Part shown: one piece after another, positions 1 through 6,026 of the stretch
Layout of the letters: every line of letters begins with the position of its first letter
Position numbering within the stretch: position 1 is the stretch's first letter
NCBI GenBank assembly: GCA_004296145.1
Contig: SEBM01000166.1
Coordinates: 1-7,853, forward strand
DNA: 7,853 bases
Direction of reading: 5' to 3'
Source of the DNA: Flavobacterium sp.
GTDB lineage: Bacteria; Bacteroidota; Bacteroidia; Flavobacteriales; Flavobacteriaceae
The notes under the pieces: model-generated
The model's database searches: none
Told to the model about the DNA's origin: nothing
What the model saw: only the letters and a program-made list of their open reading frames with translations
Translations under genes and position numbers: made by a program

Positions 1-81
1 ACATCGCACCGCTCAACCGCGTACCCTTGCTATGTTCCCATCCTGGGGGAGTCTGCAGGAGCTGGTCGTGTAGGACTTGCC
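1..81 (-). ncRNA. ffs: Small bacterial signal recognition particle RNA (4.5S-type), 3' end cut off
   Basis: This is the RNA core of the signal recognition particle, which binds Ffh and directs ribosomes making membrane and secreted proteins to FtsY. Read on the minus strand, positions 41-32 form a 3-bp AUG/CAU stem closed by a GGAA tetraloop (38-35). Below it, CAGG (45-42) faces AGCA (31-28), the symmetric loop typical of SRP helix 8. CCC (49-47) then pairs with GGG (26-24), and CGACC (68-64) can pair with GGUUG (18-14). The GGAA loop plus AGCA-type internal loop is the Ffh-binding signature. The 5' end is inferred from a promoter just upstream. The 3' strand that should pair with the 5' GGCAAGUCC lies beyond position 1, so the gene is partial. 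It is locally much more GC-rich than its surroundings, as expected for a structured RNA. A covariance-model search would confirm it. Confidence 0.85.
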
Positions 82-85
82 GGTG

Positions 86-115
86 CAAATATACAATCTT
101 TTTATATTTTTGCAA
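86..115 (-). promoter_or_regulatory. Promoter of the SRP RNA
   Basis: On the minus strand, TTG at 115-113 is followed after exactly 19 bases by TATATTTG at 93-86. This is a perfect match to the Bacteroidota primary sigma factor pattern (TTG, 19-21 bases, TAnnTTTG). Transcription should begin about 5 bases further on, at the GG of positions 81-80, which fits the expected 5' end of the RNA. The full consensus suits a constitutively abundant RNA. Confidence 0.8.
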
Positions 116-120
116 GAGCT

Positions 121-151
121 TTGTTGCTATAAAAATATCGTCGTATATTGG
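121..151 (+). promoter_or_regulatory. Promoter of the glutaminyl cyclotransferase gene
   Basis: TTG at 121-123 is followed after 20 bases by TATATTGG at 144-151, which matches five of the six fixed positions of TAnnTTTG. Initiation would fall near position 157, giving a leader of about 14 bases with no Shine-Dalgarno sequence before the ATG at 171. Its -33 element lies only five bases from the -33 element of the divergent SRP RNA promoter. Confidence 0.55.
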
Positions 152-170
152 CTTATTCAAATTTTTAACT

Positions 171-1220
171 ATGAAAAAATATAACTTCCTAGCTGTCATT
201 TTATTAGGAATCACATTAATTGGATGTAACGGTGCAAAAAAAGGTGAAAATTCTTTATTTACTATTGATGATTCTGCTTTTCCGGCACATTTCACATCAA
301 AAGAAGCCGTTTCTATCACTATTTTAAATCCAAATTCTAAAGAAATCGATAGTACAGTTTACTTTGTAAACGATAAAAAAGTGGGAAGCACAAAAGGTGC
401 TGAGAAATTCAAATTTGAATTAAAAGATCAAAAATTAGGATATCAATACCTAAAAGCAAGTGTTTATTACGGTTCTGAATGGTCTGATGCTACCAAAAGA
501 ATCGAAGTTGTTTCTGATGTTGAACCTAAATTATTAAACTACAAAATTGTAAATACCTACCCTCACGACACAAAAGCTTTTACAGAAGGTTTAGAATTTC
601 ATGATGGAAAATTATTTGAAAGTACAGGCCAAAAAGGCGATTCTTATTTTAGAGAAGTTGATTATAAAACAGGAAAAGTAATTACTCAGGTTGATCTTCC
701 TAAAGAATATTTTGGAGAAGGACTTACTTTCATCAATGGAAAAATATTTCAATTGTCATGGGAAGAGAAAACAGGTTTTATTTATGATGCCAAAACCTTT
801 AAACTTGAGAAAACGTTTAAATACGATAAAGATATCGAAGGCTGGGGAATGACAAATGACGGAAAATTCATTTACCATTCTGACGGAACGGAGAAAATCT
901 GGAAAATGGACCCGAGCAATCAAAAATTACTTGACTATATCAATGTTTATTCAGGAACTTCAAAAATAAAAGCGATTAACGAATTAGAATACATCAACGG
1001 AAAATTCTATGTGAATGTTTGGCAAAAAGACGCTATAGCTGTTGTAAATCCAACTTCGGGTGCTGTTGAAGGAATTTTGAACATGTCTGGTTTACGTAAA
1101 TTTATCAAACATCCACAAGCTGAAGTTTTAAACGGAATTGCTTACAACCCTGCAACGAAAACCATTTTTGTTACCGGTAAATATTGGGAGAAAATGTTTG
1201 AAATAACAGTTTCAGAATAA
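171..1220 (+). CDS. Glutaminyl-peptide cyclotransferase, predicted lipoprotein
   Basis: Predicted to convert N-terminal glutamine of peptides or proteins to pyroglutamate with release of ammonia, acting outside the cytoplasm. The 349-residue product starts with a signal peptide ending in a lipobox, L16-I17-G18-C19, so it should be lipid-anchored at Cys19. Residues about 25-118 form a beta-rich, Ig-like-looking segment. The plant/bacterial-type cyclotransferase beta-propeller follows from about 124 to the end. Family motifs seen there are YPHDTKAFTEGL (130-141), FGEGL (181-185), EGWGM (223-227), SDGT (237-240), INELEY (269-274), LNGIAY (320-325) and VTGKYW (334-339). The start at 171 was chosen because it gives the signal peptide directly. 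The in-frame ATG at 27 lies inside the SRP RNA and upstream of the promoter. The native substrate is unknown. The enzyme family is clear, but activity is inferred. Confidence 0.88.
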   Translation: MKKYNFLAVILLGITLIGCNGAKKGENSLFTIDDSAFPAHFTSKEAVSITILNPNSKEIDSTVYFVNDKKVGSTKGAEKFKFELKDQKLGYQYLKASVYYGSEWSDATKRIEVVSDVEPKLLNYKIVNTYPHDTKAFTEGLEFHDGKLFESTGQKGDSYFREVDYKTGKVITQVDLPKEYFGEGLTFINGKIFQLSWEEKTGFIYDAKTFKLEKTFKYDKDIEGWGMTNDGKFIYHSDGTEKIWKMDPSNQKLLDYINVYSGTSKIKAINELEYINGKFYVNVWQKDAIAVVNPTSGAVEGILNMSGLRKFIKHPQAEVLNGIAYNPATKTIFVTGKYWEKMFEITVSE

Positions 1221-1237
1221 GTTTAGAAATAAAAATC

Positions 1238-1297
1238 AAAACACGAATTTCACAAATTTCACGAATTATTGCGTGAGAATTGTGAAATTTGTGTTTT
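1238..1297. repeat. Long imperfect palindrome made of 9-base repeats
   Basis: Arms 1238-1263 and 1272-1297 pair at 25 of 26 positions (two as G-U in RNA, one A-A mismatch) around an 8-base loop at 1264-1271. The left arm region is itself three tandem 9-mers: CACGAATTT (1242-1250), CACAAATTT (1251-1259) and CACGAATTA (1260-1268). The element occupies most of the 94-base gap between the cyclotransferase stop and the hutI start. It could act as a transcription terminator or 3' mRNA stabiliser for the upstream gene, since the right arm ends in TTTT. It could also be a copy of a dispersed intergenic palindrome; from memory, similar CACGAATTT-type repeats occur in flavobacterial genomes. Its role is not determined by the sequence. 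Confidence 0.8.
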
Positions 1298-1314
1298 ATA
1301 AATATATCATAAAA

Positions 1315-2553
1315 ATGACAACCCTAATTATCAATATAAAAGAACTGCTTCAGGTTCGTAAAACTTCAATTTCTAAAGTTTCAGGAGCAGAAATGGCTAT
1401 TCTTCCAACAATAAAAAATGCTTTTTTAATTCTTGAAGATAATTTAATTGCTGATTTTGGCGAAATGATTAATCTTCCTGAAATAAAAGCTGACAAAGTT
1501 ATTGATGCGACAGGGAAAATAATTTTGCCTGCCTGGTGTGACAGCCACACACATATCGTGTATGCAGGAAATCGTGAACAGGAATTTGTCGATAGAATTA
1601 ACGGATTTACATATGAAGAAATTGCAAATCGTGGCGGTGGAATTCTAAATTCAGCTAAAAAGTTAAACGAAACTTCCGAAGAGGAAATTTACGAGCAATC
1701 AAAACTTCGACTTGAAGAAGTAATGCATTTAGGAACTGGGGCCGTAGAAATAAAATCAGGCTACGGACTAACAGTTGAAGGAGAATTAAAAATGCTTCGC
1801 GTTATCAAAAAACTGGCTGAAAATTATCCTGTTTCCGTAAAAGCTACATTTTTGGGAGCGCACGCTTTCCCAATTCATTACAAAGAAAACAAAGCAGGTT
1901 ATATAGAAGAAATTATAACTAAAATGCTTCCTGAAATTGCAAAACAAAAACTTGCTGATTATATAGACGTTTTCTGCGAAACAGGCTATTTTTCTGTTGA
2001 AGAAACGGAACAAATAATGAAAGCGGGAATTGAAAATGGTCTAAAACCAAAAATTCATGTGAATCAATTTAATTCTATTGGTGGAATTCAGTCTGGAGTT
2101 AAATACAATGCACTTTCTGTCGATCACCTTGAAATTATGAATCCCGAAGATATTGAAGCCTTAAAAAATACCGAAACAATGCCTGTTGCCTTGCCATCGT
2201 GTTCTTATTTTTTAAGTATTCCATACACTCCTGCACGTGAAATGATAAAAGCCGGTTTACCATTAGCTTTAGCAACCGATTTTAATCCCGGCTCTACTCC
2301 ATCAGGAAATATGAATTTTGTGGTTGCAACGGCTTGTATTAAAATGAAGATGACTCCGGAAGAAGCTATAAATGCTGCCACAATAAACGGTGCGTATGCA
2401 ATGGGAATTTCAGAAACCCACGGTAGTATCACCAAAGGCAAAAAAGCCAATTTAATCATGACAAAACCCATTTCATCTTATTATCAGATTCCGTACGCTT
2501 TTGGAAGTAATCTGATTGAGAGTGTATTTATAGAAGGAAAAATTATAGCATAA
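1315..2553 (+). CDS. hutI: Imidazolonepropionase (histidine degradation)
   Basis: Hydrolyses 4-imidazolone-5-propanoate to N-formimino-L-glutamate, the third step of histidine catabolism, in the cytoplasm. The 412-residue protein has the normal length for HutI and belongs to the metal-dependent amidohydrolase superfamily. Visible features are the DSHTH motif with metal ligands His78 and His80, KSGYGL (147-152), GAHAFP (181-186), KIHVNQF with His248, VDHLE with His271, and ATDFNPGS with Asp322. These ligand positions closely match those known for the Bacillus subtilis enzyme. The start at 1315 (MTTLII) was preferred over an in-frame ATG-like start at 1273, which lies inside the palindrome and adds 14 unrelated residues. 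No good TAnnTTTG promoter is seen directly upstream, so it may depend on read-through from the cyclotransferase gene. The neighbouring hutG encodes the next enzyme. Confidence 0.95.
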   Translation: MTTLIINIKELLQVRKTSISKVSGAEMAILPTIKNAFLILEDNLIADFGEMINLPEIKADKVIDATGKIILPAWCDSHTHIVYAGNREQEFVDRINGFTYEEIANRGGGILNSAKKLNETSEEEIYEQSKLRLEEVMHLGTGAVEIKSGYGLTVEGELKMLRVIKKLAENYPVSVKATFLGAHAFPIHYKENKAGYIEEIITKMLPEIAKQKLADYIDVFCETGYFSVEETEQIMKAGIENGLKPKIHVNQFNSIGGIQSGVKYNALSVDHLEIMNPEDIEALKNTETMPVALPSCSYFLSIPYTPAREMIKAGLPLALATDFNPGSTPSGNMNFVVATACIKMKMTPEEAINAATINGAYAMGISETHGSITKGKKANLIMTKPISSYYQIPYAFGSNLIESVFIEGKIIA

Positions 2554-2587
2554 AAAAAAAGAGGAGTTTAAAACTCCTCTTTTTTTA
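2552..2587. terminator. Bidirectional intrinsic terminator between hutI and the coiled-coil gene
   Basis: GAGGAGTTT (2561-2569) and AAACTCCTC (2571-2579) form an inverted repeat. It is preceded by nine A (2552-2560) and followed by eight T (2580-2587). Read on either strand it gives a GC-rich stem followed by a U-tract, so it can end transcription of hutI and of the convergent gene. The A-tract begins inside the hutI TAA stop codon. Confidence 0.85.
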
Positions 2588-2606
2588 TTTTGACAAATGT
2601 CTTTTC

Positions 2607-3488
2607 TTATCTTAAAGAAAAACTAGTTTTAGAAACCAATTCATCATTATCAAAAACATTAATAAAGTAAGTTCCTTTTGCGAAATCTTTACCTGGTAAA
2701 TCCTGAACAACGTTCACAGATTTGTTTTCGTACTGTACTGTAGTTTTAAAACTGTAAGTTAGTGTGTTATCACCAAAGCTTTCTGTTTTCTTATCACCTA
2801 AAACATTGTTTTTTGCATCAATAACCTGTACATAATACGTTTTATCTCCAGATTTTGCAATTTGGTTTTCAGCAATTGTAAAACTAATTTTTAACACATC
2901 TGCACGGCTTGCTTTATCCGTTTCGATTTGTTTTCCTGAGCTTTTCATTTTGTAAGCAGCAGTTTTTGTGTTTAGAATTGACAATTTAGAACCTTTTTCA
3001 ACTGTCTTTGCCAACTCTTCGTTTTGACCAACTAATACTTCGTTGTATTTTTTAGATTCTCCTAAAACTACAATTGTGCTGTCTCTCTGAACTGTCAAAA
3101 CACCATTTTGTTTTTTCAATTCATCATTTTCAGCAACTAAAGTTTTCATTTTAGCCTGCATCCCCTGAACCTGATTTCTGTATTTAGATACATCTCCTTT
3201 AGATTTATTTAAATCATCCATCAAAGCCACGACTTTGTCTCTTTCCTGAATTAGTTCATCAGACATTGAAGTATTTTCAGCAATTGCAGCATCATAAGTT
3301 GCTTTCAATTCCTGTAAATCTTTCATTACAGATTCTTTTTCAGTTAAAGTAGAAGTAAGTTCTGTCTTAACTACGTCTGTATCAGAAGACAATTTAAAAA
3401 TATACACTAAACTACCAATTAGTAGGACTGCTAAAACAGCGATTATCGCTTTTAGACTTGAGTTGTTGTTGTTCTTTGGGTTTTCCAT
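2607..3488 (-). CDS. Membrane-anchored coiled-coil protein of unknown function
   Basis: I do not recognise a characterised family. The 293-residue product has a short hydrophilic Asn-rich N-terminus (residues 3-10) and one hydrophobic segment at about 13-31 (AIIAVLAVLLIGSLVYI core). A long, charged region with heptad-like leucine spacing follows from about 35 to 165 and is predicted to be coiled coil. The C-terminal part, about 170-293, alternates polar and hydrophobic residues and looks like a beta-rich globular domain. There is no cysteine lipobox, so it is most likely a single-pass inner-membrane protein with the coiled coil and C-terminal domain in the periplasm. That topology is inferred. 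It sits alone on the minus strand between hutI and hutG and has its own promoter and terminator, so co-regulation with histidine catabolism is not indicated. No catalytic motif is visible. A structural, scaffolding or envelope role is possible but unproven. Confidence 0.85.
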   Translation of the reverse strand: MENPKNNNNSSLKAIIAVLAVLLIGSLVYIFKLSSDTDVVKTELTSTLTEKESVMKDLQELKATYDAAIAENTSMSDELIQERDKVVALMDDLNKSKGDVSKYRNQVQGMQAKMKTLVAENDELKKQNGVLTVQRDSTIVVLGESKKYNEVLVGQNEELAKTVEKGSKLSILNTKTAAYKMKSSGKQIETDKASRADVLKISFTIAENQIAKSGDKTYYVQVIDAKNNVLGDKKTESFGDNTLTYSFKTTVQYENKSVNVVQDLPGKDFAKGTYFINVFDNDELVSKTSFSLR

Positions 3489-3510
3489 ATTTAATAATTT
3501 TCTTTAAAAA

Positions 3511-3518
3511 CAAATTTA
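3511..3518 (-). promoter_or_regulatory. -7 promoter element of the coiled-coil gene
   Basis: On the minus strand, TAAATTTG (3518-3511) matches TAnnTTTG perfectly, 22 bases before the ATG at 3488. No TTG is found at the expected 19-21 base distance, so the -33 element is weak or absent. The predicted mRNA leader is about 17 bases and has no Shine-Dalgarno sequence. Confidence 0.5.
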
Positions 3519-3560
3519 ATAATTAATATATCCTAATAACGTAAGTTAACACAATTATAT

Positions 3561-3568
3561 TATTTTTG
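3561..3568 (+). promoter_or_regulatory. -7 promoter element of hutG
   Basis: TATTTTTG matches TAnnTTTG 17 bases before the hutG ATG. There is no TTG at 19-21 bases upstream, so it may be a weak promoter or one that needs an activator. Initiation near 3574 would give a leader of about 12 bases ending in nine consecutive T (3577-3585) directly before the start codon. Confidence 0.45.
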
Positions 3569-3585
3569 GTCAATAATTTTTTTTT

Positions 3586-4623
3586 ATGGAGAAATTAATC
3601 CCTTTTACTATAAATGATTTAGCAAAAGTCACAAATCACCGAAGCGGTGAAATAAAATTCGGAGAAAAGATGATTATCATTCCAAAAGGAGTTGAAATCA
3701 TTAATTTTCTAAAAGAAAGTGAAGCTAAGTATGTCCTTTTGGGAATTCCCGAAGATATTGGTGTGCGTGCAAACTACGGAAGGCCGGGCACAGCATCTGC
3801 ATGGGAAAGCGCTATAAAAGCAATTGCCAATATACAACACAATCGTTTTGCAAAAGGAAGCCAGATTATTGTTTTAGGACAAATTAATGTTGCTGACGAA
3901 ATGCGTGATGTTGAAAATCTTGATTTTAATGATATCGATGACCGTTCAAAATTAAGTCAGCTGGTTGAAAGAATTGACAAAGAGGTTTCTCATATCATTT
4001 TTACAATTATCAAAGCCGGAAAAACCCCGATTATTATCGGCGGAGGACATAATAATGCTTACGGCAATATTAAAGGTTCGGCTCTGGCCAAAGGAAAACC
4101 AATTAACGCTATTAATTTTGATGCTCATTCTGATTTCAGGATTTTAGAAGGGCGTCACAGCGGAAATGGTTTCTCGTACGCCTATGAAGAAGGTTTCCTG
4201 AAAAAATATTTCATTTTTGGTTTACACGAAAATTATACTTCAAAAAGTGTACTGGATATTATAAAGAAGTTAGAAGATCGCGTGCGTTTTAATACATATG
4301 ACAGCGTAAATATCAGAAAGGAAAAAGAATTTAATAACGAAATGATTTTTGCTCTCGATTTTATAAAATCTGATCCTTTCGGAATTGAAATTGATTTGGA
4401 TGCTATTCCAAATATTGCCAGCAGTGCCATGACTATCAGTGGATTTTCTATAGAAGAACTACGTCAGTTTGTTTCTTTTTTCGGAGAACATAAAAATGCA
4501 ACTTATCTGCATATTTGTGAAGGTGCGCCAGATTTAGATCAGTCTCCAAATAATCACTTAATCGGAAAATTGATTGGTTATCTAATTACAGATTTTATCA
4601 AAGCGAACAACGAAAAAATTTAA
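3586..4623 (+). CDS. hutG: Formimidoylglutamase (arginase/ureohydrolase superfamily)
   Basis: Expected to hydrolyse N-formimino-L-glutamate to L-glutamate and formamide, the last step of the four-step histidine pathway, in the cytoplasm. The 345-residue protein carries the full binuclear manganese site of the ureohydrolase fold: His155 in GGGHNNAYGN, Asp179, His181 and Asp183 in NFDAHSD, and Asp270 and Asp272 in EIDLDAI. Other family segments are GIPEDIGVRANYGRPGTA (53-70), RHSGNGFSYA (190-199) and HICEGAPDLD (309-318). GGGHNN in place of the GGDHS of true arginases, and the nearby hutI, favour formimidoylglutamase over arginase or agmatinase. Substrate specificity is nevertheless inferred from family and context. 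The gene is divergent from the coiled-coil gene and separated from hutI by it, so hutI and hutG cannot share a simple transcript. Confidence 0.88.
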   Translation: MEKLIPFTINDLAKVTNHRSGEIKFGEKMIIIPKGVEIINFLKESEAKYVLLGIPEDIGVRANYGRPGTASAWESAIKAIANIQHNRFAKGSQIIVLGQINVADEMRDVENLDFNDIDDRSKLSQLVERIDKEVSHIIFTIIKAGKTPIIIGGGHNNAYGNIKGSALAKGKPINAINFDAHSDFRILEGRHSGNGFSYAYEEGFLKKYFIFGLHENYTSKSVLDIIKKLEDRVRFNTYDSVNIRKEKEFNNEMIFALDFIKSDPFGIEIDLDAIPNIASSAMTISGFSIEELRQFVSFFGEHKNATYLHICEGAPDLDQSPNNHLIGKLIGYLITDFIKANNEKI

Positions 4624-4635
4624 TTTTCTTAGAAT

Positions 4636-4659
4636 AAAACCTCCAAAAACTGAGGTTTT
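4636..4659 (+). terminator. Probable terminator of hutG
   Basis: AAAACCTC (4636-4643) and GAGGTTTT (4652-4659) form a perfect 8-bp stem around an 8-base loop, 13 bases after the hutG stop. The T-tract is only four bases and belongs to the stem, so termination may be partial. The A-run at the left could serve the same function on the other strand, but no gene reads towards it. Confidence 0.55.
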
Positions 4660-4703
4660 GCCAAATAAAAAGGGATTCAAAGAAACGATTGACTGAATAA
4701 ACC

Positions 4704-4711
4704 TATCTTTG
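4704..4711 (+). promoter_or_regulatory. -7 promoter element of the DEAD-box helicase gene
   Basis: TATCTTTG matches TAnnTTTG and continues as TATCTTTGCA, a common form in flavobacterial promoters. No TTG occurs at 19-21 bases upstream; the nearest, at 4689-4691, is only 12 bases away. Initiation is expected near 4716, giving a leader of about 40 bases. Confidence 0.6.
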
Positions 4712-4715
4712 CACA

Positions 4716-4742
4716 GAATTTTAGTACTTAAAGCTAAAATTC
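4716..4742 (+). promoter_or_regulatory. Stem-loop in the 5' leader of the helicase mRNA
   Basis: GAATTTTAG (4716-4724) and CTAAAATTC (4734-4742) form a perfect 9-bp stem with a 9-base loop. It sits at the expected 5' end of the transcript and ends 14 bases before the ATG at 4757. A 5'-terminal stem could protect the mRNA from decay or affect translation. The stem is AU-rich and therefore temperature-sensitive. It has no poly-U tail, so it is not a typical terminator. Function is inference. Confidence 0.5.
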
Positions 4743-4756
4743 TTAATACCTAAGAT

Positions 4757-6007
4757 ATGTTATTCGAAGATTTATCACTTTCAAAAAGTATACAAAAAGC
4801 CGTATTTGAAGAAGGCTACCTTAACCCTACTCCTATTCAGGAGCAATCTATTCCGATTGTTTTATCGGGAAGAGATTTAATTGGTTGCGCACAAACCGGA
4901 ACAGGAAAAACAGCAGCATTTGCTATCCCGATTATCCACCAATTGCACCGAATTGTAGGTTCATCAAAAAAAGCAAAACAAATACGCGCCCTTATAGTTA
5001 CTCCAACACGTGAATTGGCAGTTCAGATTGGACAGAGTTTTGACACGTATTCTAAATATACCAACTTAACACAATTGACAATTTTTGGCGGAGTTTCTCA
5101 AAACCCTCAAGTTGATGCATTAAAACAAGGAGTTGATATTTTGGTTGCTACTCCGGGAAGACTTTTAGATTTACAAAAACAAGGTTTTCTGGATTTAGAT
5201 CATTTGCACACTTTGGTTTTAGACGAAGCAGATCAAATGTTGGACATGGGTTTTATAAACGATGTAAAAAAGATTGTAAAACTAACTCCAAAAAACCGTC
5301 AGACTTTATTGTTTTCTGCAACAATGCCTATTGCAATTCGCGAATTGGCAGAAATGTTTTTGCAGGATCCTGCAAAAGTGGAAGTTTCGCCGGTTTCATC
5401 TACTGCTGAAACTGTAGAGCAACGTATTTATTTTGTAGAAAAGGGTGAGAAAAGAAACTTGCTTTATCATTTAATTAAAAACGAAAATCTATCAAACGTT
5501 TTGGTATTTTCAAGAACCAAACATGGCGCTGATAATGTTGTAAAAGCGTTGCGTAAAAAAGATATTCCGGCAGAAGCAATTCACGGGGACAAATCGCAAA
5601 ACGCAAGACAACGTGTTCTGGATGCTTTTAAAAATAAAGAAGTTGGTGTTCTTGTCGCTACAGATATTGCTGCGAGAGGAATTGACATTGACCAGTTACC
5701 TTTTGTAATTAATTTTGACTTGCCAAATATACCTGAAACTTACGTTCACAGAATTGGAAGAACGGGACGTGCCGGAAACGGCGGAATTGCGATTTCTTTT
5801 TGTGGAAAAGACGAAGAACCGTATTGGAAAGACATTCAGAAACTTATAAAAGTGGATGTAAAAACCATTACTGATCATCCGTATCCGTGGCATGCAGGAA
5901 GTCCGGCGGCAACAGCTGAGAAACCTAAAAATTCTAACAGAAGCGGTGGCGCTCACAAATCGAGAAAATCAAATGCTTCTAAACAAAACAAAAAACGTTG
6001 GTATTAA
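4757..6007 (+). CDS. DEAD-box ATP-dependent RNA helicase, RhlE type
   Basis: Unwinds short RNA duplexes using ATP; relatives act in ribosome assembly, RNA decay and cold adaptation in the cytoplasm. The 416-residue protein has every core motif: an upstream aromatic Phe3, the Q motif PTPIQEQ (24-30), motif I AQTGTGKT (45-52), Ia PTRELA (83-88), GG (111-112), Ib TPGR (132-135), II DEAD (156-159), III SAT (187-189), IV VLVFSRT (248-254), V ATDIAARGID (301-310) and VI HRIGRTGRAG (331-340). The C-terminal tail from about 383 is short, basic and low-complexity (Lys, Ser, Asn, Gly), typical of RhlE-like proteins, and lacks the RNA-binding domain of DbpA or CsdA. All ATPase and helicase residues are intact. 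Its last five or six codons form the left arm of a terminator stem. A promoter and a leader stem-loop precede it. Confidence 0.93.
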   Translation: MLFEDLSLSKSIQKAVFEEGYLNPTPIQEQSIPIVLSGRDLIGCAQTGTGKTAAFAIPIIHQLHRIVGSSKKAKQIRALIVTPTRELAVQIGQSFDTYSKYTNLTQLTIFGGVSQNPQVDALKQGVDILVATPGRLLDLQKQGFLDLDHLHTLVLDEADQMLDMGFINDVKKIVKLTPKNRQTLLFSATMPIAIRELAEMFLQDPAKVEVSPVSSTAETVEQRIYFVEKGEKRNLLYHLIKNENLSNVLVFSRTKHGADNVVKALRKKDIPAEAIHGDKSQNARQRVLDAFKNKEVGVLVATDIAARGIDIDQLPFVINFDLPNIPETYVHRIGRTGRAGNGGIAISFCGKDEEPYWKDIQKLIKVDVKTITDHPYPWHAGSPAATAEKPKNSNRSGGAHKSRKSNASKQNKKRWY

Positions 6008-6026
6008 CAACCAACGTTTTTTGTTT
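5986..6026. terminator. Bidirectional terminator shared by the helicase and histidine kinase genes
   Basis: AAACAAAAAACGTTGG (5986-6001) and CCAACGTTTTTTGTTT (6011-6026) are perfect 16-base inverted repeats with a 9-base loop. The CGTTGG/CCAACG core is flanked by an A-run on the left and a T-run on the right, so it works as an intrinsic terminator in both directions. It lies inside the coding ends of both convergent genes, with both stop codons in the loop. Confidence 0.85.

Noticed and set aside
1..81. A tRNA or protein-coding reading for the GC-rich left edge
   Set aside because: No cloverleaf or T-loop is seen. The GGAA tetraloop with the AGCA-type internal loop and a perfect promoter fit SRP RNA on the minus strand.
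27..170. In-frame ATG at 27 as the start of the cyclotransferase
   Set aside because: It lies inside the SRP RNA and upstream of the gene's promoter. The 48 extra residues hide the lipoprotein signal peptide that begins at 171.
1242..1268. Three 9-base repeats as a possible CRISPR or protein-binding iteron array
   Set aside because: The repeats are too short, have no spacers, and are folded into a palindrome. There are no cas or replication genes nearby.
1273..1314. In-frame ATG-like start at 1273 for hutI (alternative start in the palindrome)
   Set aside because: It adds 14 residues encoded by the right arm of the palindrome. The start at 1315 gives the normal HutI length and metal-ligand positions matching the family.
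1786..2471. Minus-strand open frames inside hutI (1786-2013 and 2205-2471)
   Set aside because: They overlap a fully conserved enzyme gene on the plus strand and their translations have no recognisable domains.
2592..2601. GACAAATGTC palindrome downstream of the hutI terminator
   Set aside because: It has only 4-bp arms with a 2-base centre, is not linked to any promoter, and is likely chance.
2607..3488. Chromosome-partitioning (ParA/SMC-like) label for the coiled-coil protein
   Set aside because: There is no Walker A or B motif. Similarity to such proteins would come only from coiled-coil composition.
3586..4623. Arginase or agmatinase instead of formimidoylglutamase
   Set aside because: The metal site would allow it, but GGGHNN replaces GGDHS and hutI is nearby. 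It is kept as a lower-probability alternative.
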